Shown here: piece after piece, positions 26,702 through 36,529 of the stretch
Numbering within the stretch: position 1 is the first letter of the stretch
Layout: every line of letters begins with the position of its first letter
Origin: WTFY01 sp011523795
Lineage (GTDB): Bacteria > Pseudomonadota > Gammaproteobacteria > UBA4575
Assembly (NCBI GenBank): GCA_965207475.1
Contig: OZ242278.1
Span: 1,426,001-1,490,000 of the forward strand
DNA: 64,000 nucleotides
Reading direction: 5' to 3'
Notes under the pieces: model-generated
What the model was told of the DNA's origin: nothing
Databases searched by the model: none
The model's input: the letters and a program-made list of their open reading frames with translations, nothing else
Made by a program: the position numbers and the translations under genes

Positions 26702-27532
26702 TTATTGCCTGGCTCCTCCGTAGGCACCCAGCAGTCCCTGGGGATCCTCGAATACGCCGCCCACTTCCTCGTGATTAGGGCCGTAGAACACGCCCGACAG
26801 CCGCTCATTGTCGGCATGGCGGCGGCTGAACTGGCCGTCCGTCACGACCAGGTCCTCGTACGCAATATCGGCATAGACCTGCCCGGTAGTGACGTTGGCC
26901 ATGCCGGTCAGGGACACGTCCGCCAGCACCTGTCCGCCGATGTTCACGGAGATGCTGGCATCACCCGTAATATAGGATGTGCGATCGGTTGCGGCATTGC
27001 GATCCCTCGCCGACACAAAACCTGTCCAGGTGGCTTCCATCTCAGGGTTGGTGCGCGTGGAGTAACCGTTCGCATAGGCACCCACCCTCAATACGCCCTC
27101 GTCGGGGTCCAGCTCGTTCGTGAAAATTCGTGCGCTTGAGATAAAGAAGCTGTGCTGCATCCAGCCGCCATAATCATGTGCATCGCTGAATTCGCTACTG
27201 GTTTGTTCTATTACCGTGCGAATGCCGTTGGTATCCGGCAGCAGCTCGATGTCCTCTGCCTCCGCACCGAAGCTTCTGCTTGCACTCAGATAGGCCGAGA
27301 ATCCGATGGAGCAGCGGGCACCCTTGCAGTTCACGGGCACCCGGTCCGGTTCCGGCACGCCCGGCACCCAGGCTAACCAGTCCGTGGACAGTACATGGTT
27401 GGCATTTTGAACGATCCGCTTGTAGTCCTCCGCCACATAATACTCCGGGGGTGGCACTGGAACTCGGCTGGACCCGCCGCTCATGCAGCCGGCCAGCAAC
27501 GCACACAGTGCAAACGCGATGCAATACTTCAT
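26702..27532 (-). CDS. TbpB-like surface lipoprotein (paralogue 2)
   Basis: A 276-residue lipoprotein with signal peptide MKYCIAFALCALLAGC and a Ser/Gly linker. It is colinear with the 3291-4127 product (PPPEYYVAEDYKRI, WVPG..EP.RV, LPDTNGI.T.IE, GGWM..FF, GDASISV.IG..VLA.V.LTG.AN.TTGQ.Y). The C-terminal FYGPNHEEVGGVFEDPQG is the TbpB-barrel signature. It is inserted on the opposite strand between two conjugative-element blocks, so it behaves like cargo or a rearrangement product. Surface exposure and ligand are inferred, not shown. Confidence 0.75.
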   Translation of the reverse strand: MKYCIAFALCALLAGCMSGGSSRVPVPPPEYYVAEDYKRIVQNANHVLSTDWLAWVPGVPEPDRVPVNCKGARCSIGFSAYLSASRSFGAEAEDIELLPDTNGIRTVIEQTSSEFSDAHDYGGWMQHSFFISSARIFTNELDPDEGVLRVGAYANGYSTRTNPEMEATWTGFVSARDRNAATDRTSYITGDASISVNIGGQVLADVSLTGMANVTTGQVYADIAYEDLVVTDGQFSRRHADNERLSGVFYGPNHEEVGGVFEDPQGLLGAYGGARQ

Positions 27533-27824
27533 TTCGGAATTTCCTGGGTAATCAGTATGTGATGTAGTTCAACTGGATCTCTGCGGAAGTTTCCTGCCGT
27601 CTCCGCAAAGCCTACTCACCTGTACGGGAAATTACCAGCCTTCGAGACCGCAGAATGGCGGATATTCCCCGGTTTCCAGTCCCCGTCGCCGATTCGCCGG
27701 GTGGAGGCCCCGACAAACCGCGCAGGCGGGTGTACAGGTTTGCGGTTTCATCGCCCTACCGGCCGGGGCATGATCGGACCCGTACATCAACGACACGGAG
27801 CAGACCCGTCCTACGGTTCCCGAT
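27533..27824. other. intergenic region between lipoprotein and pilL genes
   Basis: A divergent gap of 292 nt. No gene or clear hairpin terminator was recognised; it should contain the promoters of both flanking genes. Confidence 0.35.
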
Positions 27825-28340
27825 ATGAACGAACGGATTTCCTGCAGATGCTTCAGCGCCCTGGCCCCGGTCCTGCTGGCGGCATTGCTCTGGCTGGCCA
27901 GCTCGCACCTGGAGGCCGCCGAGATGCAGGTCGGGAGGTACTCGGTGTTGCGCACCCTGCCGACGGCCGAGCAACTTGACCCGCTGGCCGCACGCGTGAC
28001 GGTACGTTTCCCTGAATCCGTGCAGACGATCGGTCAGGCCGTGCAGCACCTGCTGCGGGACAGTGGCTATCGCCTGGCGGATTCCTCCACCGGCATCTCC
28101 GCCATCCTGCTCGACCTGCCCCTGCCGGGCGTGCAGCGCAGCCTGGGACCCGTCGCCCTGAGGCAGGCCCTGGCAGTCCTGGGCGGTCCGGCATTCCGCC
28201 TGGTGCAGGACCCGCTGCACCGGCTCGTGGCATTCGAACGCTGTCCGGTACTGGACCCGCCACCCGGGCTCACCGGGAATCTAGCCGGTGATTCCGGGCA
28301 CCCGGTTCGGCCCGCAGGAGAAGATGCATGGGGACACTGA
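27825..28340 (+). CDS. PilL N-terminal-like (TIGR03748) conjugative-transfer protein
   Basis: A 171-residue exported protein: signal peptide about residues 1-32, then GRYSVLRTLPTAEQLDPLAARVTVRFPES.QTIGQAVQHLLRDSGYRLAD, matching the TIGR03748/PilL_N domain found at the start of this ICE class transfer region. A TonB/secretin-N-like fold is likely. The PilL C-terminal half is absent, as in many ICE versions. It overlaps the next gene by 13 nt. Confidence 0.75.
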   Translation: MNERISCRCFSALAPVLLAALLWLASSHLEAAEMQVGRYSVLRTLPTAEQLDPLAARVTVRFPESVQTIGQAVQHLLRDSGYRLADSSTGISAILLDLPLPGVQRSLGPVALRQALAVLGGPAFRLVQDPLHRLVAFERCPVLDPPPGLTGNLAGDSGHPVRPAGEDAWGH

Positions 28341-28597
28341 TGTGGCTGGTGGCATTGGGGGGCACCTTCCTGGCGGGGGTTGCGCTTCACGTGCCTGCAA
28401 AAGGGCCTCCCGCAGCGCCTGAGATCCGGATCACGGAGTCTAGGGACGCCTGCGCGGACAAGGGTCATGCGGACCGACTGGACTGCAGGGTGCTCGACGG
28501 GCCCGTGATTTACCGGGACCTGTCGCCTGCTGCGGGACAGGTCAGGCAGGGTTGCGGGTCTGCCGGACAATGTGGTGAGTACTGTCCCCATGACTGA
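28328..28597 (+). CDS. small membrane-anchored hypothetical protein
   Basis: An 89-residue protein with one N-terminal hydrophobic segment (MGTLMWLVALGGTFLAGVAL), then a polar tail with five cysteines. It overlaps genes on both sides (13 nt with pilL, 8 nt with the next gene), consistent with dense operon packing. I do not recognise a family; it could be an ICE-specific small protein. Confidence 0.5.
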   Translation: MGTLMWLVALGGTFLAGVALHVPAKGPPAAPEIRITESRDACADKGHADRLDCRVLDGPVIYRDLSPAAGQVRQGCGSAGQCGEYCPHD

Positions 28598-29366
28598 TGG
28601 CTTCCGGTGCACCCTCGCGGTGCTGGCCGTGGCCTGGGCCGGCCCGGTGCTGGCGGAGGAGGCCTCCAGTACACGGACCGCGGACAGCCTTGAGGCCTCC
28701 ACGGCTCTTGCAGGGTCGTCCCTGACGGTCTCCGAATGGGCCCGCTCCACGAGCTGGGGGTTGACGCAGGTGGAATGGCACCGCTACCGCCAGCTGATGC
28801 AGGGCATCCGCGCAAGCGTCAGCCCGGCGACGATCTCGCCGGTCGAGGTGCTGGGCATCCACGCGCGCGATGCCGCCGAGCGGCGCAAGTATGCCGAGCG
28901 CTGGGCACAGGCCATGCACGAGGACGTCGAACGCATCTTGGCGTTCCAGCGCGCCTATGATGAGGCTGTGCGGCGCCTGTACCCGAACGAGCCCCTGATC
29001 GACATCCGTCGCCTGCCCGAATCAGGCCGGCAGGGCGATACCCTGGGCCTGCAGGACCGCGTGCTGTTTTTCACCCGGAAGGACTGTTCGGGCTGCGATG
29101 ATCTGCTGGACCGGCTGCTCGGGCAGCTGGACCGGATTGCGGGGATCGATCTCTATATTGCCGGGGTGGAAGAAGGCAACGGGCAGGCGATACGGGACTG
29201 GGCGGCAAGCCGCGGGATCGACCCCGGGCTGGTGCGCAGCCGGCGCATCACGCTCAACTTCGAGGGTGGCATGCTCCAGCGCCTGACCCATGGGCAGGGC
29301 AAGACCCCGCACATGCTCAGGCGTCGCGGTGATGCGCTGTCCGAGCTTCGGGCCTCGGAGTTCTGA
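28590..29366 (+). CDS. TIGR03759-family (PFL_4693) conjugative-element protein
   Basis: A 258-residue secreted protein: signal peptide ending VLAEE, a helical domain (WGLTQVEWHRYRQLMQGIRAS...DPAERRKYAERWA-type), then a thioredoxin-like segment DRVLFFTRKDCSGCDDLLDRLL with a CxxC pair. It matches TIGR03759. A periplasmic redox or assembly role is plausible from the CSGC motif. The ATG at 29366 of the next gene overlaps its stop. Confidence 0.82.
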   Translation: MTDGFRCTLAVLAVAWAGPVLAEEASSTRTADSLEASTALAGSSLTVSEWARSTSWGLTQVEWHRYRQLMQGIRASVSPATISPVEVLGIHARDAAERRKYAERWAQAMHEDVERILAFQRAYDEAVRRLYPNEPLIDIRRLPESGRQGDTLGLQDRVLFFTRKDCSGCDDLLDRLLGQLDRIAGIDLYIAGVEEGNGQAIRDWAASRGIDPGLVRSRRITLNFEGGMLQRLTHGQGKTPHMLRRRGDALSELRASEF

Positions 29367-29887
29367 TGCGGATACCGGATCTTGCCGGATTCGCGCTGCT
29401 GCTTGCCGTGCCGGTATCCCTGGCGGCCCAGGCGCAGCCCGAGGTGATTTTTGACAACGGCCGGACCTGGCCGATCGCCCCGTACCTGGAACCTGTCGAG
29501 GACGCACCGCCCGAAGAGGACCCGGCCCCTTCCGCCGAGCCGCGGCTTGGAGCGGCCGACGTGCGCAACCTGTTGCCGGTGCGTTCGCCCGGTCTCAGCC
29601 CTGGCCCGGTCGAGGCCCGGACGCAACCCCGCCCGCTGTCGCGCCCGGTCTTCCTGGTCGGTTCCGATCCGCTTTCGAGACGGTGGCTGGCACGCCATCG
29701 CGAACGCCTGCAGGACCTGCATGCCGTGGGTCTGCTGGTGCAGGCCGACACGGCGGACGACCTGGAGGCCATCGCGGAACTGGGCCGGGGTCTTTCGATC
29801 ATGCCCGCCCCCGGCACGGATCTCGCGCGCGCCCTGGGCCTGGTGCACTACCCGGTGCTGGTCACCTCCCGCGGGATCGAGCAGTGA
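29366..29887 (+). CDS. TIGR03765-family (PFL_4695) conjugative-element protein
   Basis: A 173-residue exported protein with signal peptide ending SLAAQA. The N-terminal VIFDNGRTWPIAPYLEPVED segment and the C-terminal FLVGSDPLSRRWLARHRERLQDLHAVGLLVQAD...HYPVLVTSRGIEQ region are the TIGR03765 signature. It is periplasmic and of unknown function, encoded immediately before traD with a 4-nt overlap. Confidence 0.82.
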   Translation: MRIPDLAGFALLLAVPVSLAAQAQPEVIFDNGRTWPIAPYLEPVEDAPPEEDPAPSAEPRLGAADVRNLLPVRSPGLSPGPVEARTQPRPLSRPVFLVGSDPLSRRWLARHRERLQDLHAVGLLVQADTADDLEAIAELGRGLSIMPAPGTDLARALGLVHYPVLVTSRGIEQ

Positions 29888-32010
29888 ACCCGCATCCCGT
29901 GGAGGCGCTGCTGCGCCCCGCGGTGGAGCTGTGGTCGGCGCTTGCGGCCTCCACGGCCGCCGCCGTGGCCTGGCTTGCCCCGTGGGCCCTGATGATGCCG
30001 CCTGGCGTGGCACGTGGTGCAGCGTGTGCGCTGGCCGGGTTCGCGGCCTGGCGTGCCCGTCAGGCCTGGCGGGTGCTCCGGTACCGGCGCGGACTGCGCC
30101 GGCTTCGGACCTGGCGGCTTGCCCCCGGCCGGCTGCCGGTCAGCCCGCGCAAGCTGTTTATTGGCCGGGGCTTTCGCTGGACGGCGCTGCACACGCAGCG
30201 CCTGCGCGACACCCTGCGACCGGAAGTCCGCCGCTACGTGCATCCGGGTGCCCTGCACCAATGGGCCCGACGCAGGGAGATCGACTGGGAGTCGAAACCC
30301 CTACTCGGCCGGCTGGCCGGGCTGCTTGGCAAGTGCTGCGGCGGGAACCCCCTCTCGCCCGGGGCCGAGGCGGGCGGCAACCCTGCCCTGCATGCCGTCG
30401 AACCCCGGGAACAGGCGGTCTGGATGGACCTCGGCGAGCGGGCCGGTCACACGCTGGTGCTGGGCACGACGCGCGTCGGCAAGACCCGGCTGGCCGAACT
30501 GCTGATTGCCCAGGACATCCGCCGCGGCGACGTGGTGATCGTGTTCGATCCGAAAGGCGATGCCGGGCTGCTGAGAAGGGTGTATGCCGAGGCCAGGCGT
30601 GCCGGGCGCACCGATGCGTTCTACATGTTCCATCTCGGCTACCCCGGGATTTCGGCCCGCTACAACGCCATCGGCAATTTCTCGCGCATTACCGAGGTGG
30701 CGACCCGGATTGCCAACCAGCTGCCGAGCCAGGGCAATTCCGCGGCGTTCAAGGAATTCGCATGGCGGTTCGTCAACATCATCGCCCGGGCCCTGGTCGC
30801 TCTGGGGCGCCGGCCCGACTACCGGCAGGTGCGACGCTACATCAACGACATCGAGCCGCTGTTCGTGGAATACGCCGAGGCCCACCTGCGCCGCCACGGC
30901 GCACAGGACTGGCAGGAGCAGGTGTCCGGGGAGGCCGCCGGCATCAGGGAGCGCAACCTTCCCGCCGCGCTGCGCGGGCGCAGTGCACGGGCCGTCGCGC
31001 TCATGCGCTACCTGCACGGGCAGGACCTCTACGACCCGGTGCTGGAAGGCCTGGTGTCGGCCTTCAAGTACGACCGCACCTATTTCGACAAGATCGTGAG
31101 CTCCGTCGGTCCGCTGATGGAAAAGCTGACCACCGGCAGGATTGCCGAGCTCATCTCGCCGGACTACCTGGACCGCAAGGACCCGCGGCCCATCTTCGAA
31201 TGGATGGAGGTCATCCGGCGCAGGGGGATCGTGTATGTCGGCCTGGACGCCCTGTCCGACACCACGGTGGCCGGTGCGGTGGGAAACTCCATGTTTGCCG
31301 ACCTGGTCTCGGTGGCCGGTCACCTCTACAAGCACGGCCTGCAGGATTCTTCCGGGGATGCACCCGGCGCACCCCTCGGCCCGTTCCCGTCCATCTCCAT
31401 GCATGCCGACGAGTTCAACGAACTGATCGGGGACGAGTTCGTGCCGCTGCTGAACAAGGCCGGTGGCGCGGGCTTCCAGGTCACGGCCTACACCCAGACC
31501 TGGTCCGATGTGGAGGCGCGCATCGGCAGCCGTGCCAAGGCCGGGCAGGTGGCCGGCAATTTCAACACGCTGGTCATGCTGCGCGTGAAGGAGCTGGCCA
31601 CGGCCGAGATGCTCACCGGCCAGCTGCCCAGGGTCGAGGTCTTTTCGCTGATGAGCGTATCCGGCGTGGACGATTCGTCCGATCCGGGCTCGGGCATCGA
31701 CTTCAGGTCCCGCAACGAGGATCGAATCAGCGTCTCGGAGGTGCCCATGCTGAGTCCCGCGGAACTCGTGGCCCTGCCCAAGGGGCAGGCGTTCGCACTG
31801 CTGGAAGGCGGCCAGCTGTGGAAGCTGCGCATGCCGCTGCCCGACAGTGGTGCCGACCGCTTCCTGCCTCAAGGCCTGGACGAGATCGCGCGGGATATGG
31901 AACGTGCCTACGTCCCCGGCAATCCCTGGCACCGTGTGCACGAGCCCTGGTGGGTGGAGGCTGACGGCAGCCCCCTGGCCGGGACCGGCGTGCCCGGTGC
32001 CCATGGCTGA
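29884..32010 (+). CDS. traD: type IV coupling protein TraD (conjugative ATPase)
   Basis: A 708-residue coupling protein that would link the relaxosome to the mating channel. An N-terminal hydrophobic region (residues about 20-60) precedes Walker A GTTRVGKT at about 194-201 and Walker B VVIVFDPKGDA at about 217-227. Downstream are the conserved helical all-alpha domain, SMHADEFNELIGDEF and AYTQTWSDVEARIG. It matches the TIGR03743 TraD of PFGI-1-class elements. The start GTG at 29884 overlaps the previous stop. It overlaps TIGR03747 by 8 nt. Confidence 0.93.
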   Translation: MNPHPVEALLRPAVELWSALAASTAAAVAWLAPWALMMPPGVARGAACALAGFAAWRARQAWRVLRYRRGLRRLRTWRLAPGRLPVSPRKLFIGRGFRWTALHTQRLRDTLRPEVRRYVHPGALHQWARRREIDWESKPLLGRLAGLLGKCCGGNPLSPGAEAGGNPALHAVEPREQAVWMDLGERAGHTLVLGTTRVGKTRLAELLIAQDIRRGDVVIVFDPKGDAGLLRRVYAEARRAGRTDAFYMFHLGYPGISARYNAIGNFSRITEVATRIANQLPSQGNSAAFKEFAWRFVNIIARALVALGRRPDYRQVRRYINDIEPLFVEYAEAHLRRHGAQDWQEQVSGEAAGIRERNLPAALRGRSARAVALMRYLHGQDLYDPVLEGLVSAFKYDRTYFDKIVSSVGPLMEKLTTGRIAELISPDYLDRKDPRPIFEWMEVIRRRGIVYVGLDALSDTTVAGAVGNSMFADLVSVAGHLYKHGLQDSSGDAPGAPLGPFPSISMHADEFNELIGDEFVPLLNKAGGAGFQVTAYTQTWSDVEARIGSRAKAGQVAGNFNTLVMLRVKELATAEMLTGQLPRVEVFSLMSVSGVDDSSDPGSGIDFRSRNEDRISVSEVPMLSPAELVALPKGQAFALLEGGQLWKLRMPLPDSGADRFLPQGLDEIARDMERAYVPGNPWHRVHEPWWVEADGSPLAGTGVPGAHG

Positions 32011-32737
32011 ACGGGCAGGAGCCCCACCGCACCCGGCCGCGCGGCGGGGTCTGGTTTCAGGAGGACTCACCCGCATCGCACAGGGCATCGCGTGGCTGCT
32101 GGGCGCCCTGCTGTTCTCGATCCTCATCGAGTGGACCGGGATGGTGTTCTGGTGGCCGGAACAGGGCCTGGATCACAGCCGCCGGATGCTGGAACGCGAG
32201 ATCCGGTACCTGGACGGCGATTTCCGGCGCAGCCTCCTGAGTCCGGATCCCGCAGGCTTCGCACGGAAGCTTGTCGGGCGGGTCTACCATGGCCTGTTTG
32301 AGGCCACGGGATGGATCGATTTCATGCAGTGGGCCGGTGGTCTGCCGCAGCCCGGGGAGAGAGGGCTGCGCCCGGTCCTTCACAGGCTGTACAGCCCGGC
32401 AGGCGAATTTCTGGTCGCAGCCATGCAGGTGACCCAGGTGTTCTGTGTGCGCCTGGCCGTGCTCAGCCTGTCCATGCCGGTGTTTCTCCTGTTCGGCCTG
32501 GTGGGCCTGGTGGACGGGCTGGTGCGCCGGGACCTGCGGCGTTGGGGAGGCGGGCGCGAGAGCTCGTTCGTGTACCATTATGCGAGGCGTTCCGTGCTGC
32601 CGCTGATGGTGAGTGCCTGGGTGACGTACCTTGCACTGCCGTTCAGCCTGCATCCTGCCTGGATCGTCTTGCCGTTCGCCGCACTGCTTGCACTGGTCGT
32701 CACTGTGACTGCCGGCACCTTCAAGAAGTATTTGTGA
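32003..32737 (+). CDS. TIGR03747-family (PFL_4697) conjugative-element membrane protein
   Basis: A 244-residue inner-membrane protein with four or more hydrophobic segments. GMVFWWPEQGLDHSRRMLEREIRYL, SMPVFLLFGLVGLVDGLVRRDLRRWGGGRESSFVYHYARR and the ending AGTFKKYL are family signatures. It is the last gene of this transfer block. Normally transfer genes continue downstream; here chromosomal-looking genes follow, and the next ICE family member (RAQPRD) is 11 kb away. Confidence 0.85.
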   Translation: MAERAGAPPHPAARRGLVSGGLTRIAQGIAWLLGALLFSILIEWTGMVFWWPEQGLDHSRRMLEREIRYLDGDFRRSLLSPDPAGFARKLVGRVYHGLFEATGWIDFMQWAGGLPQPGERGLRPVLHRLYSPAGEFLVAAMQVTQVFCVRLAVLSLSMPVFLLFGLVGLVDGLVRRDLRRWGGGRESSFVYHYARRSVLPLMVSAWVTYLALPFSLHPAWIVLPFAALLALVVTVTAGTFKKYL

Positions 32738-33047
32738 CGGGACTTTTGAGACCGGCACGCAAGGCCGATCCTGTACGGACACTTGAAATAGGCGGAGGGC
32801 GGGCAGGATGGTGATTAGTCATTGAACCCCGACGGAATGTGTAAGGCATTGGCCCGTCCGCTAGGGGGTTCTGCCGGGAAATTGAAGTGGACGGTATGAA
32901 GCAGAAGCTGTACCGTGGTCATCCGGGCAGGTAACGATGCCGGATTCGACGTGATCGGCATCCGTGAAGCTGGAGATTCCCACGAATGAGAACCTGCATG
33001 CTGATCATGAGCACGGGGCATTTTGAATATAAGGATCGAGTGGTGTA
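32738..33047. other. intergenic region at the edge of a conjugative-element block
   Basis: Three hundred and ten nt with no gene, no clear terminator and no recognisable repeat. GC content and style change across it, so it holds the junction between ICE-derived and other DNA. Confidence 0.35.
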
Positions 33048-33908
33048 ATGCGATACCCGTTCTTGATTTTTCTTGTCATTTTCCTTGTTCCAGCAGTCGG
33101 TACAGGCGATGGCTTGTACAACAATGACAGCAGGATGTTCATCCCGGCTCACGAAATGAAACCGTCAGACGGGAACGATCCGGCTGAATTGGAAAGGGTG
33201 TGGCAGGCGGCATTGGTCAGAATTCCCAAGCCGGACGGCAAGTTTATTGCGACGACCGTAAAGGAACTGCATACCCATAAGCTGGAGGGAAGTGAGAAAT
33301 TTCCCACAGTGATCTACCTGCACGGGTGCTATGGCCATTGGAGCGGGACTATCATGAGAATCGACGTTCTGGCCTCAAGCGGTTATGCAGTCATCGCCCC
33401 GCCAAGCATGGCCAGAAAGAAATATGCCAGATCCTGTGATGTAGTGCTGCTTCGAGGCGGGTTTTACCGGGGCGTACTGAAGATCCGCCATGCGGATGCG
33501 GGCTATGCGATTGAGAAGGCCAAAACCCTCCCCTGGGTGGACGCAAATCATGTTTTCCTGATGGGGCTGAGCGAAGGCGGGATTACGACGGCTACATTTC
33601 GGTCAGATTCCAAGGGTGCCTCGGTACGGGCGCGCGTTGTTGAGGGCTGGAGCTGTCAGGCTGGCTGGGATGAATACAGAGGTATCAATGCCCCTGAAGG
33701 GGAGTCAGTACTTGCCTTGCTTGGAGAGAGAGACCCATGGTTCCAGAATCCATGGAACCGTGGCGACTGCGGCACGTTCATCGACCAGCGCGGGGATGGC
33801 AGCAAGTCGGTGGTCTACACAGAAGGAGACTTGAGCCACAGGCACATGCTGTTCGAGGATGAAAGGGTACAGGCAGAAGTGCTGGAATTCCTGCGCGCGC
33901 ACCACTGA
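33048..33908 (+). CDS. secreted alpha/beta hydrolase
   Basis: A 286-residue dienelactone-hydrolase-like protein. The signal peptide is MRYPFLIFLVIFLVPAVGTGDG. The oxyanion region is TVIYLHGCYGHW, the nucleophile is Ser175 in FLMGLSEGG, the acid is probably in LLGERDPWF and the His in GDLSHRHMLFED, so a full triad is present. A substrate cannot be named; an esterase or amidase in the periplasm or outside is likely. Confidence 0.8.
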   Translation: MRYPFLIFLVIFLVPAVGTGDGLYNNDSRMFIPAHEMKPSDGNDPAELERVWQAALVRIPKPDGKFIATTVKELHTHKLEGSEKFPTVIYLHGCYGHWSGTIMRIDVLASSGYAVIAPPSMARKKYARSCDVVLLRGGFYRGVLKIRHADAGYAIEKAKTLPWVDANHVFLMGLSEGGITTATFRSDSKGASVRARVVEGWSCQAGWDEYRGINAPEGESVLALLGERDPWFQNPWNRGDCGTFIDQRGDGSKSVVYTEGDLSHRHMLFEDERVQAEVLEFLRAHH

Positions 33909-34018
33909 ATTGCAACTTGACAGGTTTCAGGCTGGAGGAACACCGGTTTCAACTCCTCGGGAAACAGCTTCACCGACAAGCCTGGTAGATGATACCTGTC
34001 CTTCATGCCCGGTTTTTT

Positions 34019-35085
34019 CTACTCTAGGCCGCTTGCTGCCCGGATCAGCATATCGATCATGGCAGGGTCCTCGTTGCCGTATGTGGTCCAGTGCAGGGGG
34101 GTAGCCCCAATCTCGTCCTGCAGCCTCGGGTCAGCGCCTGCACGTACCAGCGCGGCCACCACGTCAGTGTGGCGGCTGTACCCGGCGGCCCAGTGCAGGG
34201 GGGTGGCGCCTCGCTCGTCGCGCGCGTTCGGATCGGCTCCCGCCTCGATGAACGCACCAATCATGGCCGGACCGGGGTTATAACGCGCCGCCCGGTGCAA
34301 GGGGGTGGCGCCTCGCTCGTCGCGCGCATCCGGGTCGGCTCCGGCCCGGATCAGTGCCATGACAGCGGCAAGGCCGTCGTTGGATGCTGCAGCCCAGTGC
34401 AGGGGTGCGGTACCGGTGTCCGTGCGTGCATTCGGATTGGCCCCGCCGTCGACCAGCACGGCAATCACGGCGGCAGGTTCATGCTTGTACCGGGCCACCT
34501 GGTGCAGGGGGTCTCGCCGTACTTGCCGCGCGCATCCGGGTCGGCTCCTGCGAGGATCAGCGCTGTGGCAATCACGACAGAACCGCTTCGGTTGACCACG
34601 GCCTGGTGCAGGGGCGCCCAGCCGTACTCGTCGCGTGCGTTCGGGTCGGCCCCGGCCTCGACCAGTGCAGTGATCACGGCGGGATTGTGGTTGAGATCCA
34701 CTGCCGCATGCAAAGGGGTGGTGCCTTCCTCGGCCCTGGCGTTCGGGTCGGCCCCGTTCTTGACCAGCAGGCTGACCAGGGCGGGATCGTCACTGTGCAT
34801 CACCGCCATGTGCAGGGGCGTCTCTCCGATCATGTTGCGTGCCATCGGGTCGGCTCCGGTTGCCAGGCAGGCACTGAGCTGTGAGGGGGTTGCAACCTCG
34901 GAAAAAGGTTTCGTGTTCCAGCCCGCACAGTCCGCCGCGAAGACCTGGCTGCCCCAGGCAAGCACCATCAGGGCGAGCGTGAAGGCCCCGGGCTTGGCGG
35001 GCTTGTCTGCAGGCACGGCCTGCGCTGTAAAGGCAGGGTGCGTCCTTCGTGATGCTGCAGGCATACGGTCTTGCATGGCGGTCAA
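34019..35085 (-). pseudogene. secreted ankyrin-repeat protein, frameshifted
   Basis: Two overlapping minus-strand frames together encode one protein: an N-terminal signal peptide (FTLALMVLAWGSQVFAAD), then about eight ankyrin repeats with the consensus GxTPLHxAxxxxxxxxVxALVxAGADPNARDE. The first frame (35085 to about 34510) and the second (from about 34498 to 34019) join in the phrase GETP-LHQVARY at a run of five G at 34507-34511 on the plus strand. One more G would restore the frame. It may be real decay, a sequencing error or a slippery contingency tract. Intact, it would be a periplasmic or secreted binding protein of about 350 residues. Confidence 0.8.
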
Positions 35086-35242
35086 TATACGCTGGACGAA
35101 TGCGGGATGGTACCTGCCCGTGCCGCAGGCCCGGGAGGCCGGGATTTCACATGGGTCGAGGGTTTTTTTTCAGGGCTGCTGCCGTGCCTGGACAGCTGTG
35201 TGAAAACTTCACATGAAACAAATCCCTGTGCTGTGATCTGGT

Positions 35243-35271
35243 TTGTAGTGGCCCCGCATCTGCACTATAAT
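35243..35271 (+). promoter_or_regulatory. candidate sigma70 promoter for the porin gene
   Basis: A perfect -10 TATAAT at 35266-35271 has a weak -35 (TTGTAG, 35243-35248) at 17 nt spacing. The predicted start is about 25 nt upstream of the ATG, with a ggagagg ribosome-binding site in between. Confidence 0.5.
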
Positions 35272-35301
35272 TACGGGCAAACAGATATAGGGAGAGGTAC
35301 C

Positions 35302-36513
35302 ATGAAATTCTTTCCGAATCCCCTGCGTTCCGCATGGATTGCAGTCGTCGCAGCATGCCTTTTTACTGCCGGGCCGGTTTTGGCTTCCGGCGATTCGGAT
35401 GCCGAGACCCTGGAACGGCTCGAAAGCACTATCGAGATGCAGCAGCAGCAACTGGAAGCGTTGCGCCAGCAGGTTGAGCAGCTCAAGGAAATGGCCACCA
35501 TGGCAGACAGCAAAGCCGACCAGGCCATGGCCAGCGCATCGACCGTAAAAGAAGAAAAGAAATACGGTATCACCCTCTACGGCAGCATACGGCCCGCCCT
35601 GACCAACGCCGACTTCGGCGACAGTTCCAGCACCGATGTCACCGACTTTCTCTCCCGCGTGGGGATCAAGGGTGAGGTGGCCGTGCGCGATGGCCTGACC
35701 GCCTTCTACCGGGGCGAATGGGATACGGATATCGAGGCTAACGGCGATCTTGGCGATGCACGCCTGGGCTACGTCGGAATCAAGGGCAGCCTCGGACAGA
35801 TTGCCATCGGCAAGCAGTGGGACCCGCATTTCAATATCGTGGCGGAAGTCGTCGACATTTTTAACCACCGCTCCAGCCCGTTCGGGTACGACGAGGCGAG
35901 TCCCTTTCGCAGCAACCAGATCCTGACCTATTCCTTCAGTCGCGGCGGTTTCAAGCTCGACAGCGGTATACGGTTTGACGGGGATCCGGAAAACGGGGCG
36001 GGGGGCAACAACAGCAGCGCCTCGGAACCCAACCACATCGATTCGGCCTCGATCGGCATCGGCTACCGCACGGGAGATGTCTATGCCGGGGTTTCCTACC
36101 TGGACCAGCAAGGGGATGACGATTACGAACGTTCCTTCATGGGTGTGGCCGCCAGCTGGAATGTGACGGACAGTCTTTACGTGGCCGCCACCTATCAGGA
36201 CATCGACGAGGACAACGTGTCCCACGCTGGACATAACGACGGGCATGCTGAATACGTGGATTACGACCAGTCGTCGGTCGACGTTGCCGCTGCCCTTGCC
36301 CTGGGCGGAGGCTACAAGCTCAAGGCCGCGTACTTCGACTGGGATGGTGACGACAATGGACGCAGCTTTGACGGCTATAACCTGACCCTTGAAAATCAGC
36401 TGTCGGACTCCGTGCGTATCTTTGCCGAATGGTTGCGACGCGATATAGAGAGGGGCGAAGAAGAGGATTATCTGAGTATCGGTATGCGCTACGACTTCGA
36501 GGCGAACCTGTAG
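35302..36513 (+). CDS. porin with N-terminal coiled coil
   Basis: A 403-residue outer-membrane barrel protein. A signal peptide ending PVLASG is followed by a coiled-coil segment (ETLERLESTIEMQQQQLEAL, residues about 35-75), then a general-porin-like domain (GITLYGSIRPALTNADFGD, SRVGIKGEVAVRDGLTAFYRGEWDTD, LGYVGIKGSLGQIAIGKQWDP). It ends SIGMRYDFEANL, with the terminal aromatic strand slightly internal. The coiled coil may bind peptidoglycan or mediate trimerisation. It is not a close paralogue of the 18.4-kb porin. Confidence 0.87.
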   Translation: MKFFPNPLRSAWIAVVAACLFTAGPVLASGDSDAETLERLESTIEMQQQQLEALRQQVEQLKEMATMADSKADQAMASASTVKEEKKYGITLYGSIRPALTNADFGDSSSTDVTDFLSRVGIKGEVAVRDGLTAFYRGEWDTDIEANGDLGDARLGYVGIKGSLGQIAIGKQWDPHFNIVAEVVDIFNHRSSPFGYDEASPFRSNQILTYSFSRGGFKLDSGIRFDGDPENGAGGNNSSASEPNHIDSASIGIGYRTGDVYAGVSYLDQQGDDDYERSFMGVAASWNVTDSLYVAATYQDIDEDNVSHAGHNDGHAEYVDYDQSSVDVAAALALGGGYKLKAAYFDWDGDDNGRSFDGYNLTLENQLSDSVRIFAEWLRRDIERGEEEDYLSIGMRYDFEANL

Positions 36514-36529
36514 GAAGCCTTTTCCTGCC

